From JAKAWQ01 sp963745975 (GTDB lineage Bacteria; Pseudomonadota; Alphaproteobacteria; Acetobacterales; Acetobacteraceae): DNA of 64,000 nucleotides. The stretch spans positions 930,001 through 994,000 of the forward strand of contig CAVUZJ010000009.1 of assembly GCA_963745975.1 (NCBI GenBank), given 5' to 3'. The number at the start of each line of letters is the position of its first letter. The first letter of the stretch is position 1. Made by a program: the position numbers and the translations under genes. The notes below the pieces were generated by a model. The model did no database searches and was not told where the DNA came from. It saw nothing but the letters and a program-made list of their open reading frames with translations. Positions 16,632 through 25,228 of this stretch are shown here, one piece after another.

Positions 16632-17930
16632 TCATCGGCGATACACCCCGCCGCCACCCGCCGGCCGGCCGCCGCCGCCGCGGGCCGGCTGGCTGAAGGA
16701 GCGGCTCTGGGCACCGCGGTTGCCGTACTGGGTGGCGCGCGCGCCTTCGTTGACGCCGCCGAACGCGCCGCCATTGGTTGGCGCGGGGCGCGACGGGGCG
16801 GCGGGACGGTTGGGCGGCGCAGCCGGACGGTTGGGCGGCGCGGCCGGACGGTTGGCTGGCGGTGCGGCCGGACGGTTGGGCGGTGCGGCCGGGCGATTCG
16901 CCGCCTGCCCCGGCGGAGAAGCCGGACGGTTGGGCGGCGAAGCGGGACGGTTGGGCGGCGCGCCCGTCCCGGCCGGCGGGCGGCTCACCAGCGACGACGG
17001 CACCTGCACGGCCTGGCGGCCGATCGCGTTCGGCGGCAGGCCGTTGAGCCGCGCCGGCGCGCCGACCGGGCCGGAGGGGGCGCGCACCGGGCGGCCGCCG
17101 ACGCCGGGCGGCGGCGCGCGCCAGACATTGGACTGGATCGCCGTGCGATTGACATTGATGTTGTTGTAGCGATTGACGTTGACGTTGACGTTGCCGCGGT
17201 ACCAGGACGGCTGCGCCCAGCCCCAGAGCGAGCCGACGACGGCGACGCCGGCCGCGAAGGCAAGCCCCGTGACGAAGGCGTTGGCGGCGACATAGCCGGG
17301 CGGCGGCGGGTAATAGACGGGCGGGTACGCCGCGTAAGGCCAGGCGCCATAGACGACCGTGGGATTGTAAACCGGGACGTAGACGACCTGTGGGTTGGCG
17401 GGCTGGATCACGATCGCGCCCTGGTCGGTCGAGACGGTCTGCTGCGCCGTGCTCTGGAGCGTGCCGGCCTGCGCGGCCTGCGCCCGGAGCCGCTGGACGG
17501 AGTTCATCACATCCGCCTGCTGGGTCGCGAAGGCGTAGCCCAACTGCTGGGTCCAGCTCAGGTTGCTGTTCAGCATCGAGAGCACCTGCGGGAACGGCAC
17601 CAGGGACTTCACGCTCGGGTCCCAGCTCTGGCTCGCCAGCGCCGCCGTGAGCGCATCGCCCTGAAGCTGCGCGTTCCCCGGCTGCTCGAGCCACCGCGCC
17701 GCCTCGACGATCTCCACCGGAAAGGTTGAGGCCATCAGGATCTGGGTCAGCAGCGCGTCCGGATAGAGCGCGATCGGCGCCAGCATCGCGTCGAGCTGCT
17801 CCGCGTTATACGTCGTCGGCGCGCTCTCCTGCGCGAGCGCGGGCACCGGTATCACCAGCCATGCGGGCGGCAGGGCCAGGACGATGCTCATCGCGAGCGC
17901 CACGAAGCGGGCGGCGGGACCGCGCATCAA
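16632..17930 (-). CDS. DUF3300 family exported protein with Pro-rich repeat tail
   Basis: This is a 432-aa protein with a signal peptide (cleavage near VPALAQ, about residue 35). The DUF3300 core follows: QLDAMLAPIALYPDALLTQI, then FPVEIVEAARWL and NPTVVYGAWPYAAYPP, a Tyr/Pro-rich stretch, and a hydrophobic segment AFVTGLAFAAGVAVVGSLWG that may anchor or insert in a membrane. The last 100 residues are low complexity: an Asn/Val-rich part (NVNVNVNRYN) and then repeated PNRPAAPP units encoded by near-identical DNA repeats at 16790-16970, ending in Gly/Arg-rich sequence. The function is unknown. It is paired with DUF2950 downstream, 29 nt away. Confidence 0.88.
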   Translation of the reverse strand: MMRGPAARFVALAMSIVLALPPAWLVIPVPALAQESAPTTYNAEQLDAMLAPIALYPDALLTQILMASTFPVEIVEAARWLEQPGNAQLQGDALTAALASQSWDPSVKSLVPFPQVLSMLNSNLSWTQQLGYAFATQQADVMNSVQRLRAQAAQAGTLQSTAQQTVSTDQGAIVIQPANPQVVYVPVYNPTVVYGAWPYAAYPPVYYPPPPGYVAANAFVTGLAFAAGVAVVGSLWGWAQPSWYRGNVNVNVNRYNNINVNRTAIQSNVWRAPPPGVGGRPVRAPSGPVGAPARLNGLPPNAIGRQAVQVPSSLVSRPPAGTGAPPNRPASPPNRPASPPGQAANRPAAPPNRPAAPPANRPAAPPNRPAAPPNRPAAPSRPAPTNGGAFGGVNEGARATQYGNRGAQSRSFSQPARGGGGRPAGGGGVYRR

Positions 17931-17945
17931 ATGATCTCCGCCGGG

Positions 17946-18530
17946 CTAGTTCGGGTAGATGTGGGTGATCTTCGAGCCCTCGATGCCGATGCCGGCCATC
18001 AGCCCCTGCTGGCCGAACGGAACCGCGTAGACATCCTGCGTGAGCGTGGTGCTGGTGACGCTGGCGGCCGCGCCCTTGTCGAGCACGACGACGGAGGGGC
18101 CCGAGCCGATCGACCAGCCCTGGCTCGATTTCAGGTAGTTGAGCGCGGAATCGGTCATGAAGAAGAGCGCATAGCTGAAGGCCTGGGCGCCGAACTGCAG
18201 CCCGAAGGAGAGGGCCGAGATATTGTAGTAGCCGATCGCGCTGCCGCTGACGAGCAGCGCGCCGTCTCCCGTCTGGCCGCCGACGAAGAAGCCGCCCTTG
18301 ACGATCTGCGGGAAGACCAAAATGGCCCGGGCGCGCTGGCCGAGGGTGCGCGTGTGCGGCTCGTCGGCGTAGAGCTGCTGGAGCGCGACGCGCGAATTCT
18401 GCGCGAGCTGGCTCGCCGAGGCGGCCGCCGCTTGCTTCGGCTTCAGGGCGAGCGCGGCGGCGAGAGCCGCGAGGCCGCCGGGCAGCGCGCGCCTGGCGAG
18501 CAGGCCTCGCCTGGTTTCGGAAACGCGCAT
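17946..18530 (-). CDS. SYLF (YSC84-related) lipid-binding domain protein
   Basis: This is a 194-aa protein. Two adjacent ATGs (18533, 18530) follow AGGAG; the second has the better spacing. The leader carries a twin arginine (SETRRGLLARRALPGG) before a hydrophobic run and an AAAAS cleavage region, so Tat or Sec export is likely. The SYLF domain is recognisable from ARAILVFPQIVKGGFFVGGQ, then GDGALLV, YYNISALSFGLQFGAQ and a C-terminal SVVVLDKGAAAS. SYLF domains bind phosphoinositides in eukaryotes; the bacterial role is not established, presumably envelope lipid binding. It is transcribed toward the DUF3300 gene, 15 nt away. Confidence 0.85.
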   Translation of the reverse strand: MRVSETRRGLLARRALPGGLAALAAALALKPKQAAAASASQLAQNSRVALQQLYADEPHTRTLGQRARAILVFPQIVKGGFFVGGQTGDGALLVSGSAIGYYNISALSFGLQFGAQAFSYALFFMTDSALNYLKSSQGWSIGSGPSVVVLDKGAAASVTSTTLTQDVYAVPFGQQGLMAGIGIEGSKITHIYPN

Positions 18531-18636
18531 CATGATCTCCTCGTGGTTGCGATCGGACCCGCCGCCCGAAGCTCGTTTCAACGGCGGCGAGAATAGGCGC
18601 CGGCCAGCCTGCGCGGAAGGTACGGTGCCGGCCGGG

Positions 18637-19284
18637 TCAGTGCGCCTTCACGTCCTGGCGGACGCGGAACGCGGGCTCGGTCTTGGAGCGAATCTCCTCG
18701 ACCGTCACATCCGGGGCAAGCTCGAGCAGCGTGAGCCCGTCCGCGCCGACCTCCAGCACCGCAAGGTCGGTGATGATGAGATCGACCACGCCCTGGCCGG
18801 TCAGCGGCAGCGTGCAGCGGGTGAGGATTTTGGGCTCGCCCTTGGCGATGTGCTCCATCACGACGACGACGCGCGGAACGCCGGCGACGAGGTCCATCGC
18901 GCCCCCCATGCCCTTCACCATCTTGCCGGGCACCATCCAGTTCGCGAGGTCGCCGTTCTCCGCCACCTGCAGGGCGCCGAGGATGGAGATGTCGATATGA
19001 CCGCCGCGCACCATGCCGAAGGAGGCGGCACTGTCGAAATAGGAGCTGAGCGGAAGCTCGGTGACCGTCTGCTTGCCGGCGTTGATGAGGTCCGGGTCCT
19101 CCTCGCCCTCGAAGGGAAAGGGACCCGTGCCGAGCATGCCGTTCTCGCTGTGTAGCAAAATCGTCATGCCCTCGGGGATATGATTGGCGACCAGCGTCGG
19201 GATGCCGATGCCGAGATTGACGTAGAATCCGTCCTGCAATTCCTGCGCCGCGCGGGCGGCCATCTCATCGCGGGTCCAGGGCAT
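18637..19284 (-). CDS. 3-oxoacid CoA-transferase subunit B
   Basis: This is a 215-aa beta subunit of a class I CoA-transferase (ScoB/PcaJ/AtoA family). The catalytic glutamate is E47 in LLHSENGMLG, and the preceding YVNLGIGIPT is the family glycine motif. The C-terminal ILTRCTLPLTGQGVVDLIIT is also conserved. With the A subunit 11 nt upstream it transfers CoA between succinyl-CoA and a 3-oxoacid, normally acetoacetate or 3-oxoadipate. Length is typical. It is the last gene of the operon 22230 to 18637 (lyase, BKACE, A, B), which suggests that the acceptor is acetoacetate produced by BKACE. Confidence 0.92.
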   Translation of the reverse strand: MPWTRDEMAARAAQELQDGFYVNLGIGIPTLVANHIPEGMTILLHSENGMLGTGPFPFEGEEDPDLINAGKQTVTELPLSSYFDSAASFGMVRGGHIDISILGALQVAENGDLANWMVPGKMVKGMGGAMDLVAGVPRVVVVMEHIAKGEPKILTRCTLPLTGQGVVDLIITDLAVLEVGADGLTLLELAPDVTVEEIRSKTEPAFRVRQDVKAH

Positions 19285-19295
19285 GATAAATCTCC

Positions 19296-20003
19296 TCAAT
19301 AGCGCTTGCGCACGGTGCGCTGCTCGATCGGCTTCGAGACGGTTTCCAGCCGGACGATGCGGTTGACGAAGATGCCGGGGGTGACGATGTGGTCGGCGTC
19401 GATCCTGCCGTTCTCGACGAGCTGCTCGACTTCGGCGACCGTCACCTTGGCCGCGGTCGCCATGATCGGGTTGAAGTTGCGCGCCGTCTTGCGATAGACG
19501 AGATTGCCCTCGTGATCGGCGGTCCAGGCATGGACGATGGCGAGATCGGCGATCAGCCCCCGCTCCATCACGTACGTCTTGCCGTCGAAGATCTTCGTCT
19601 CCTTGCCTTCGGCGATCGCGGTGCCGGCGCCGGTCGCGGTGTAGAAGGCCGGGATGCCGGCGCCGCCGGCGCGGATCCGTTCCGCGAGCGTGCCCTGGGG
19701 ATTGAACTCGATCTCGAGCTCGCCCGCGAGATATTGGCGCGCGAAGGTGGCGTTTTCGCCCACGTAAGAGCTGATCATTTTTCGAATTTGCCGGGTCTCG
19801 AGGAGGATTCCGAGGCCGGCGCCATCGATTCCCGCATTGTTCGAAACGATCGTGAGATTCCCCACACCCAAATCGCGGATCGCCTCGATCAGCGCGCCCG
19901 GGATGCCGCAGAGCCCGAAGCCGCCGGACATGATCAGCATGCCGTCCTTGAGGAGGTCGGCGAGCGCCTCCTTCGGGCTGGGGTAAACCTTGTTCAATGC
20001 CAT
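19296..20003 (-). CDS. 3-oxoacid CoA-transferase subunit A
   Basis: This is a 235-aa alpha subunit of a class I CoA-transferase. The oxyanion/CoA-binding motif is MIMSGGFGLCGIPGALIEAI (about residues 23-42), with NNAGIDGAGLGILL next and FNPQGTLAERIRAGGAGIPA in the middle, all standard for ScoA/PcaI. It works only with the B subunit encoded 11 nt downstream. Upstream, the BKACE gene stop lies 15 nt away, so the genes are tightly co-transcribed. The operon context favours acetoacetyl-CoA formation; sequence alone cannot distinguish succinyl-CoA:acetoacetate from 3-oxoadipate specificity. Confidence 0.92.
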   Translation of the reverse strand: MALNKVYPSPKEALADLLKDGMLIMSGGFGLCGIPGALIEAIRDLGVGNLTIVSNNAGIDGAGLGILLETRQIRKMISSYVGENATFARQYLAGELEIEFNPQGTLAERIRAGGAGIPAFYTATGAGTAIAEGKETKIFDGKTYVMERGLIADLAIVHAWTADHEGNLVYRKTARNFNPIMATAAKVTVAEVEQLVENGRIDADHIVTPGIFVNRIVRLETVSKPIEQRTVRKRY

Positions 20004-20018
20004 CGCATCCGACTCCCT

Positions 20019-20858
20019 TCAGGCCGCGCCGGTCGGCTTGAGCTTGAGGATCGCCCGCGCCTGCTCGGGCGTCGCAACCGGGCGCCCGTACTCGGCACAA
20101 AGACCGGCGACCCGGGACACCAGCTCGGCATTGCTCGCGGCCAGCCTCTCCTTGTCCCAGCGGACATTGTCCTCGAGCCCGGTGCGGCAATGCCCGCCCA
20201 TCTCGAGCGCCCAGCGGTTGACCTCGAGCTGGTGGCGCCCGATCCCCGCCGCCGTCCAGGTGGCCTCGGGAAGCATCTTCTTGAGCTCGGCGAGCTCGAA
20301 ATCGAAAATCTCGCGCCGGACCGGGAGCGCGTGCTTGACGCCGAGCACGAACTGCACATGCGGCGGTGGCTTGAGCAGCCCCTCGCGCACCAGGTCGGCG
20401 GCGTTGTAGAGCATGGCGAGATCGAAAATCTCGATCTCCGGCTTCACGTCGTACTCGAGCATCGTGCGCGCGAGGGCACGGACGAAGTCGGGCGGGTTCT
20501 CGTAGACGATCGTCGGAAAGTTCACCGAGCCGGTGGCGAGCGAGGCCATGTCGGGCGCGAGATGGAGCATGCTGCCGCGCTGATCGAGCGCGCGGCCGCG
20601 CCCGCCGGTGGAGAACTGGACGATCATGCCCGGGCAGTGCTTGCGGATCCCCTCCTGGAGCCGCGCGAAGCGCTCGGGATCGGAGCTCGAGTTCTCCTGC
20701 TCATCGCGCACATGCACGTGCGCGAGCGCCGCCCCCGCCTCGAACGCCGCGTGAGTCGATTCGATCTGCTCGGGAACCGAGATCGGGACCGCCGGATTGT
20801 CCTTCTTGCGCGGGACCGATCCCGTGATGGCCACCGAGATGATGCAGGGCTCGGACAA
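20019..20858 (-). CDS. BKACE (beta-keto acid cleavage enzyme, DUF849)
   Basis: This is a 279-aa TIM-barrel protein of the BKACE/Kce family. These zinc enzymes condense a beta-keto acid with acetyl-CoA and cleave it to acetoacetate plus a CoA thioester. Metal ligands are visible as H47 and H49 in AHVHVRDE and a conserved Glu near 229 in GGHCRTGLEDN; VQFSTGG is the family barrel motif. Length and motifs match 3-keto-5-aminohexanoate cleavage enzymes, but the family has many substrates. The neighbours, a PcaB-like lyase upstream and a 3-oxoacid CoA-transferase downstream, suggest that a dicarboxylic beta-keto acid such as 3-oxoadipate enters and acetoacetyl-CoA leaves. Confidence 0.92.
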   Translation of the reverse strand: MSEPCIISVAITGSVPRKKDNPAVPISVPEQIESTHAAFEAGAALAHVHVRDEQENSSSDPERFARLQEGIRKHCPGMIVQFSTGGRGRALDQRGSMLHLAPDMASLATGSVNFPTIVYENPPDFVRALARTMLEYDVKPEIEIFDLAMLYNAADLVREGLLKPPPHVQFVLGVKHALPVRREIFDFELAELKKMLPEATWTAAGIGRHQLEVNRWALEMGGHCRTGLEDNVRWDKERLAASNAELVSRVAGLCAEYGRPVATPEQARAILKLKPTGAA

Positions 20859-20871
20859 AATGCTTTCCTCC

Positions 20872-22230
20872 TTAGGCGTCTATATGCGGGCGCGCGGCCG
20901 CCAGCACGCGGTCGATGAAAGTAGAGGCGCTGCCGAGATAGTTCGCGGGATCGGTCAGCCGGCCGATCGCCTCCTCGTCGAGATGCGAAGCGACCAGGGG
21001 CTCCGCGCCGAGCGCCTCCTTGAGCGTCACGCGCTCCTCGCGCGCCCGGCTCGCGGCGCGGGCGAGCACATGATGCGCCTCGCCGCGGCCGAGATGGGGG
21101 GCGAGACCCATCATCACCGCTTCGGCGAGGATCAGCCCGCCGCCTTCGTCGAGATTCTTGCGCATCCGCGCGGCATCGATCTGCATGCCCTCGGCGATGG
21201 TGCGCGCGTGCAGAAGCGCGCCATGGGTGAGCACGAAGCCTTGCGGCAGCGCCAAAAGCTCCGCCTGCCAGGGGCCGGTCGCGCGCTCGTGGTCGGAGGC
21301 CATCGCGCCCAGCATCACCGGCACCAGCGCTGCGACGACGCGCTGAGCGGCGAGAATATATTCGGCGGCGATCGGGTTGCGCTTCTGCGGCATCGTCGAG
21401 GAGGAGCCGCGCCCTTCGACGTGCGGCTCGGCAAGCTCGGCGACCTCCGACTGCGCAAGCAGCGCGACATCGGTCGCGATCTTGGCGAGGCTCCCCGAGA
21501 CGAGGCCGAGGAAGCAAGCCACTTCGGCGAAGCCTTCGCGCGAGACGTGCCAGGGGGCGGCCGGCGCAGAAAGGCCCAACTCCTCGGCGAGGCCCTCCAT
21601 CACCGCGAGCCCTTGCGGCCCAAGCGAGGCGAGCGTGCCCGCAGCACCACCGAACTGGACGATTGCGACGCGGCCGGCGATCTCCAAGAGGCGCTCGAGA
21701 TGCGTGATAAGGGGCTGCATCCAGATCGCGCATTTGAGGCCGAAGGTGATCGGCAGCGCCTGTTGCAGATGCGTCCGCCCGGCCATCACCGTGTGCCGGT
21801 GCGCCTCCGCCTGGCGGGCGAGCGCGGAGAGGATCGCCACGATCTCGTCCCGGATCAACCAGAGCCCGTCGCGCACCATGAGCACGAGCGCGGTGTCCAT
21901 GATGTCCTGGGTGGTGGCGCCCCAATGGGTCCAGCGCCCGGCCTCGCCCGCCTTCTCGCTCAATCCCGCGACCACGCCGACGACCGGGTAGCCGACATTG
22001 CGCACGCTCGCCGCGAGTTTGGCCATATCGAGGGGATCGGAGGCGGCGGCTTCGGTGATGGCGCGCGCGGCGTCGGCCGGAATGATGCCGAGCCCGGCCT
22101 GGACCCCCGCCAGCGCGGCCTCCACCTCCAGCATGCGCCGGAGATAGGCGCGATCGTCGAAGACCGCGCGCATGGCGTCGGACCCGTAGAGCGTGCCGAA
22201 CACCGGGCTGTCGGCGGGATTGACGGGCAT
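20872..22230 (-). CDS. Fumarase/ASL-superfamily lyase, PcaB-like
   Basis: This 452-aa member of the aspartase/fumarase superfamily is closest to 3-carboxy-cis,cis-muconate cycloisomerase (PcaB) and adenylosuccinate lyase. The superfamily signature is GRGSSSTMPQKRNPIAAEYI; the first conserved block is THWGATTQDIMDTALVL and the second GRTHLQQALPITFG. Adenylosuccinate lyases usually lack this PcaB-like C-terminal region, so I favour a cycloisomerase. The start is uncertain: MPVNPADSPVF at 22230 is chosen, 13 residues downstream of an alternative with poor context. It is the first gene of a four-gene minus-strand operon and is divergent from ndh, with a shared promoter region at 22231-22317. Confidence 0.85.
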   Translation of the reverse strand: MPVNPADSPVFGTLYGSDAMRAVFDDRAYLRRMLEVEAALAGVQAGLGIIPADAARAITEAAASDPLDMAKLAASVRNVGYPVVGVVAGLSEKAGEAGRWTHWGATTQDIMDTALVLMVRDGLWLIRDEIVAILSALARQAEAHRHTVMAGRTHLQQALPITFGLKCAIWMQPLITHLERLLEIAGRVAIVQFGGAAGTLASLGPQGLAVMEGLAEELGLSAPAAPWHVSREGFAEVACFLGLVSGSLAKIATDVALLAQSEVAELAEPHVEGRGSSSTMPQKRNPIAAEYILAAQRVVAALVPVMLGAMASDHERATGPWQAELLALPQGFVLTHGALLHARTIAEGMQIDAARMRKNLDEGGGLILAEAVMMGLAPHLGRGEAHHVLARAASRAREERVTLKEALGAEPLVASHLDEEAIGRLTDPANYLGSASTFIDRVLAAARPHIDA

Positions 22231-22317
22231 GGAGGATCGTTCGGTTTCGCGGGAGGGCGGCGGTGACAATCGTGCATCGGTCTTGCACGGTCAAGCGTGT
22301 GGGCGGAGTGTGAACGG

Positions 22318-23646
22318 ATGGCGGACAAGGGCGAGGGGCCGTCTCACCGGATCGTGGTCGTGGGCGGGGGCGCCGCGGGGCTGGAACTGGCAACCGCGCT
22401 CGGCAACGGCCCGGGCAAGCGGGGGCTCGCCGCAATCACGCTGATCGAGAAGACGCGGACGCATCTCTGGAAGCCGCTGCTGCACTCGGTCGCGGCCGGC
22501 AGCATGGATCCGGACGAGCACGAGCTTAATTATCTCGCCCAGGCGCATTGGCACCATTTCCGCTTCCGCTTCGGCGAAATGACCGGGCTCGATCGCGCCG
22601 AGCGCCTGGTGCGCGTCGCGGCCACGCGGGACGAGGAGGGCCGGGAGATCACGCCGCCGCGCTCCTTCCCTTACGAGACGCTGGTGATCGCCGTGGGCAG
22701 CGTGACCAACGATTTCGGCACACCGGGGGTCGCGGCGCACGCGATCCCGCTCGAGACCGCCGAGCAGGCCGCGCGCTTCAACCGCCGGCTCGTCAATGCC
22801 TGCATCCGCGCGCACGCGCAGCCGGGGCCGGTGCGGCCGGGCCAGCTCCATGTCGCGATCATCGGCGCCGGCGCGACCGGCACCGAGCTTGCGGCCGAGC
22901 TTTACCAGTCCGTCCGCGAGGTGATTGCGTACGGGCTCGACCGCGTCGATCCCAAGCGCGACGTGCGGATCGTGCTGATCGAGGCGGCGGAGCGGATCCT
23001 GCCGGCCCTGCCGGCGCGGATCTCGGAGGCGACGGGCAAGCTGCTCGCGGAGCTCGGGGTCGAGGTGCGAACCGGGGCGCGCGTCGCCGAGGTGACCGCG
23101 GAGGGCGTGCGGCTCACGGACGGTGATTTCATCCAATCCGAGCTGGTCGTGTGGGCGGCGGGGGTCAAGGCGCCCGACGCACTCGCCCATCTCGACGGGC
23201 TGGAGACCAACCGGCTCAACCAGCTCGTCGTGCTGCCGACGCTACAGACGACGCGCGACGAGAACATCTTCGCGATCGGCGATTGCGCCGCCTTGCCCTG
23301 GCGCGGGCACGCGGGCGACGTGCCGCCGCGCGCCCAGGCCGCGCACCAGGAGGCATCGCACCTCGCCAAGCAATTGCCGCGCCGGATCGCGGGCGCGCCG
23401 CTCGCGCCGTTCGAATATCGCGATTTCGGCTCGCTCGTCTCGCTCGGGAAATATACGACGGTGGGCAACCTGATGGGCTCGCTGCTCGGCAAGGGCTTCT
23501 TCATCGAAGGCGCGATCGCGCGGCTGATGTACCGCTCGCTCTACAAGATGCACGAGCGTGCGCTGCACGGAACGGCGGCGACGGTACTCGCCACGCTCGG
23601 GCGCGGGCTCACCAGGCGGCCGCACCCGCTCGTCAAATTGCACTAA
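22318..23646 (+). CDS. ndh: Type II NADH dehydrogenase
   Basis: This is a 442-aa peripheral membrane FAD enzyme that passes electrons from NADH to quinone without proton pumping. The FAD-binding dinucleotide fold is IVVVGGGAAGLELATAL (about residues 11-27), and the NADH-binding fold is VAIIGAGATGTELAAEL (about 180-196). The second FAD contact is ENIFAIGDCAALPW. The C-terminal region (YRDFGSLVSLGKYTTVGNL and an amphipathic helix) matches Ndh-2 proteins. The ATG at 22318 has GGAG 9 nt upstream; an earlier ATG lacks that. The 3' end overlaps pepA by 4 nt on the opposite strand. Confidence 0.9.
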   Translation: MADKGEGPSHRIVVVGGGAAGLELATALGNGPGKRGLAAITLIEKTRTHLWKPLLHSVAAGSMDPDEHELNYLAQAHWHHFRFRFGEMTGLDRAERLVRVAATRDEEGREITPPRSFPYETLVIAVGSVTNDFGTPGVAAHAIPLETAEQAARFNRRLVNACIRAHAQPGPVRPGQLHVAIIGAGATGTELAAELYQSVREVIAYGLDRVDPKRDVRIVLIEAAERILPALPARISEATGKLLAELGVEVRTGARVAEVTAEGVRLTDGDFIQSELVVWAAGVKAPDALAHLDGLETNRLNQLVVLPTLQTTRDENIFAIGDCAALPWRGHAGDVPPRAQAAHQEASHLAKQLPRRIAGAPLAPFEYRDFGSLVSLGKYTTVGNLMGSLLGKGFFIEGAIARLMYRSLYKMHERALHGTAATVLATLGRGLTRRPHPLVKLH

Positions 23647-25133
23647 CCCTCATAATTGTCGGCCACCAGACGATCGAGCAGCCGCACGCCGAACGAGGTC
23701 GCCCCCTTCGGCACCAGGGCCGCATCCTTCGTGGCCCACGCCATGCCGGCAATATCGAGATGCGCCCAGGGTTTTTCGTTGACGAAGCGCTGCACGAACT
23801 GGGCTGCGGTGATCGCGCTACCGGGCCGTCCGGTCACGTTCTTCATATCGGCGATGTCGGACTTGAGCTGCTTGTCGTAGCCCTCGCCGAGCGGCATCCG
23901 CCAGACGCGCTCGCCCGTCTCCTTTCCCGCCTTGAGCAGCTTCTCGGCGAGCGCGTCGTCGTTGCTGAAAAGGCCAGCCTGCTCATGGCCGAGGCTCACG
24001 ATGATCGCGCCGGTGAGCGTTGCGAGATCGATCATGAAGCGCGGGTCGAAACGGCTCTGGCAGTACCAGAGCACGTCCGCGAGCACGAGCCTTCCCTCGG
24101 CGTCGGTGTTGATGACCTCGACGGTCTGGCCCGACGCGGTCTTGACCACATCGCCCGGCCGCTGTGCGGTGCCCGAGGGCATGTTCTCGACCAAACCGAC
24201 GATCCCGACAGCATTGACCGGCGCTTTGCGCGAAGCGAGCGCGCGCATCAGGCCGACGACCGTGCCGGCGCCGGCCATGTCCCACTTCATGTCCTCCATG
24301 CCGCCGGCAGGCTTGATCGAGATACCCCCGGTATCGAACGTCACCCCCTTGCCGATGAAGGCGAGCGGCTTCTCGGCTGCCCGCGCGGCCGGCACGCCCT
24401 GCCATTGCAGCACGACCATGCGCGGCTCGTTGACGCTTCCCTGCGCCACGCCGAGCAGCGCGCCGAAGCCCAATTCCCGCATCTCCGCCGGCCCCAGCAC
24501 CTCGACCGCGAGGCCGAGTTCGGAAAACGGCCGGCAGCGCTCGGCGAACTCCGCCGGATTGAGCACGTTCGCCGGCTCGCTCACCAGGTCGCGGGTGAAG
24601 AAGGCGCCCTCGGCCACCGCCTGCATCGGCGCGTGGGCGGCGCGCGCGGCCTCGGAATCGGTGGCGAGCACCGAAAGCCGCGCGAGCCTCGGCTTCTCGT
24701 CCGCCTTCTCCTGCGTGCGATAGCGATCGAACCGATAGCTGCGGAGCACCGCGCCATGCGCGGCCGCCGCGGCAAGCTCCGGTGCGACCAGATCCGCCGC
24801 CATCGCCGCCACGGGCTCGCGCGCCAGCAAAGACGCCGCCGTGCCGCCGGCCTCCTCGACGAGAAGCCGCGTGCGCTCGGCCGCCTTGCCGAGCCCGACC
24901 GCGACCACGCGCGCGAACCCCGCGCCCGGGGCGAGAAGGGTGGCGCTCTGCCCCTTCTTGCCGGTGAACTCGGCCGAAGCAAGCGCCCGCCCGATTGCGC
25001 CCCCCGTCGCCTGCTCCGCTGCCTGCCACACGCCCGCCGGCGCTTCGCCTTCGCCGATCAGCAGAGCGAGCGCGCCCGAGGTCGGAACTGCGGCGGCGGC
25101 AAAGGCGATCTCGAGCATTTCAGGCAACTCCAT
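23643..25133 (-). CDS. pepA: Leucyl aminopeptidase (M17)
   Basis: This is a 496-aa cytoplasmic M17 dizinc aminopeptidase. Active-site blocks are GKGVTFDTGGISIKPAGGM (Lys and Asp ligands), KWDMAGAGTVVG and the M17 signature NTDAEGRLVLADVLWY with the Asp/Glu metal ligands and the bicarbonate-binding Arg. The N-terminal domain is variable, as usual. The start is ambiguous between ATG 25133 and GTG 25148; neither has a clear Shine-Dalgarno sequence. E. coli PepA also binds DNA in Xer recombination, but that role cannot be inferred here. It is divergent from the CysQ-like gene and convergent with ndh. Confidence 0.92.
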   Translation of the reverse strand: MELPEMLEIAFAAAAVPTSGALALLIGEGEAPAGVWQAAEQATGGAIGRALASAEFTGKKGQSATLLAPGAGFARVVAVGLGKAAERTRLLVEEAGGTAASLLAREPVAAMAADLVAPELAAAAAHGAVLRSYRFDRYRTQEKADEKPRLARLSVLATDSEAARAAHAPMQAVAEGAFFTRDLVSEPANVLNPAEFAERCRPFSELGLAVEVLGPAEMRELGFGALLGVAQGSVNEPRMVVLQWQGVPAARAAEKPLAFIGKGVTFDTGGISIKPAGGMEDMKWDMAGAGTVVGLMRALASRKAPVNAVGIVGLVENMPSGTAQRPGDVVKTASGQTVEVINTDAEGRLVLADVLWYCQSRFDPRFMIDLATLTGAIIVSLGHEQAGLFSNDDALAEKLLKAGKETGERVWRMPLGEGYDKQLKSDIADMKNVTGRPGSAITAAQFVQRFVNEKPWAHLDIAGMAWATKDAALVPKGATSFGVRLLDRLVADNYEG

Positions 25134-25228
25134 CCCGGCAAAGCGCACGCCAAACTAGCAACCAGCCCATTGTTTGCCATGCAAGGGGGCGTTTGCCACG
25201 CCCGGGGGGCACGACTATCAGGAGCGCC

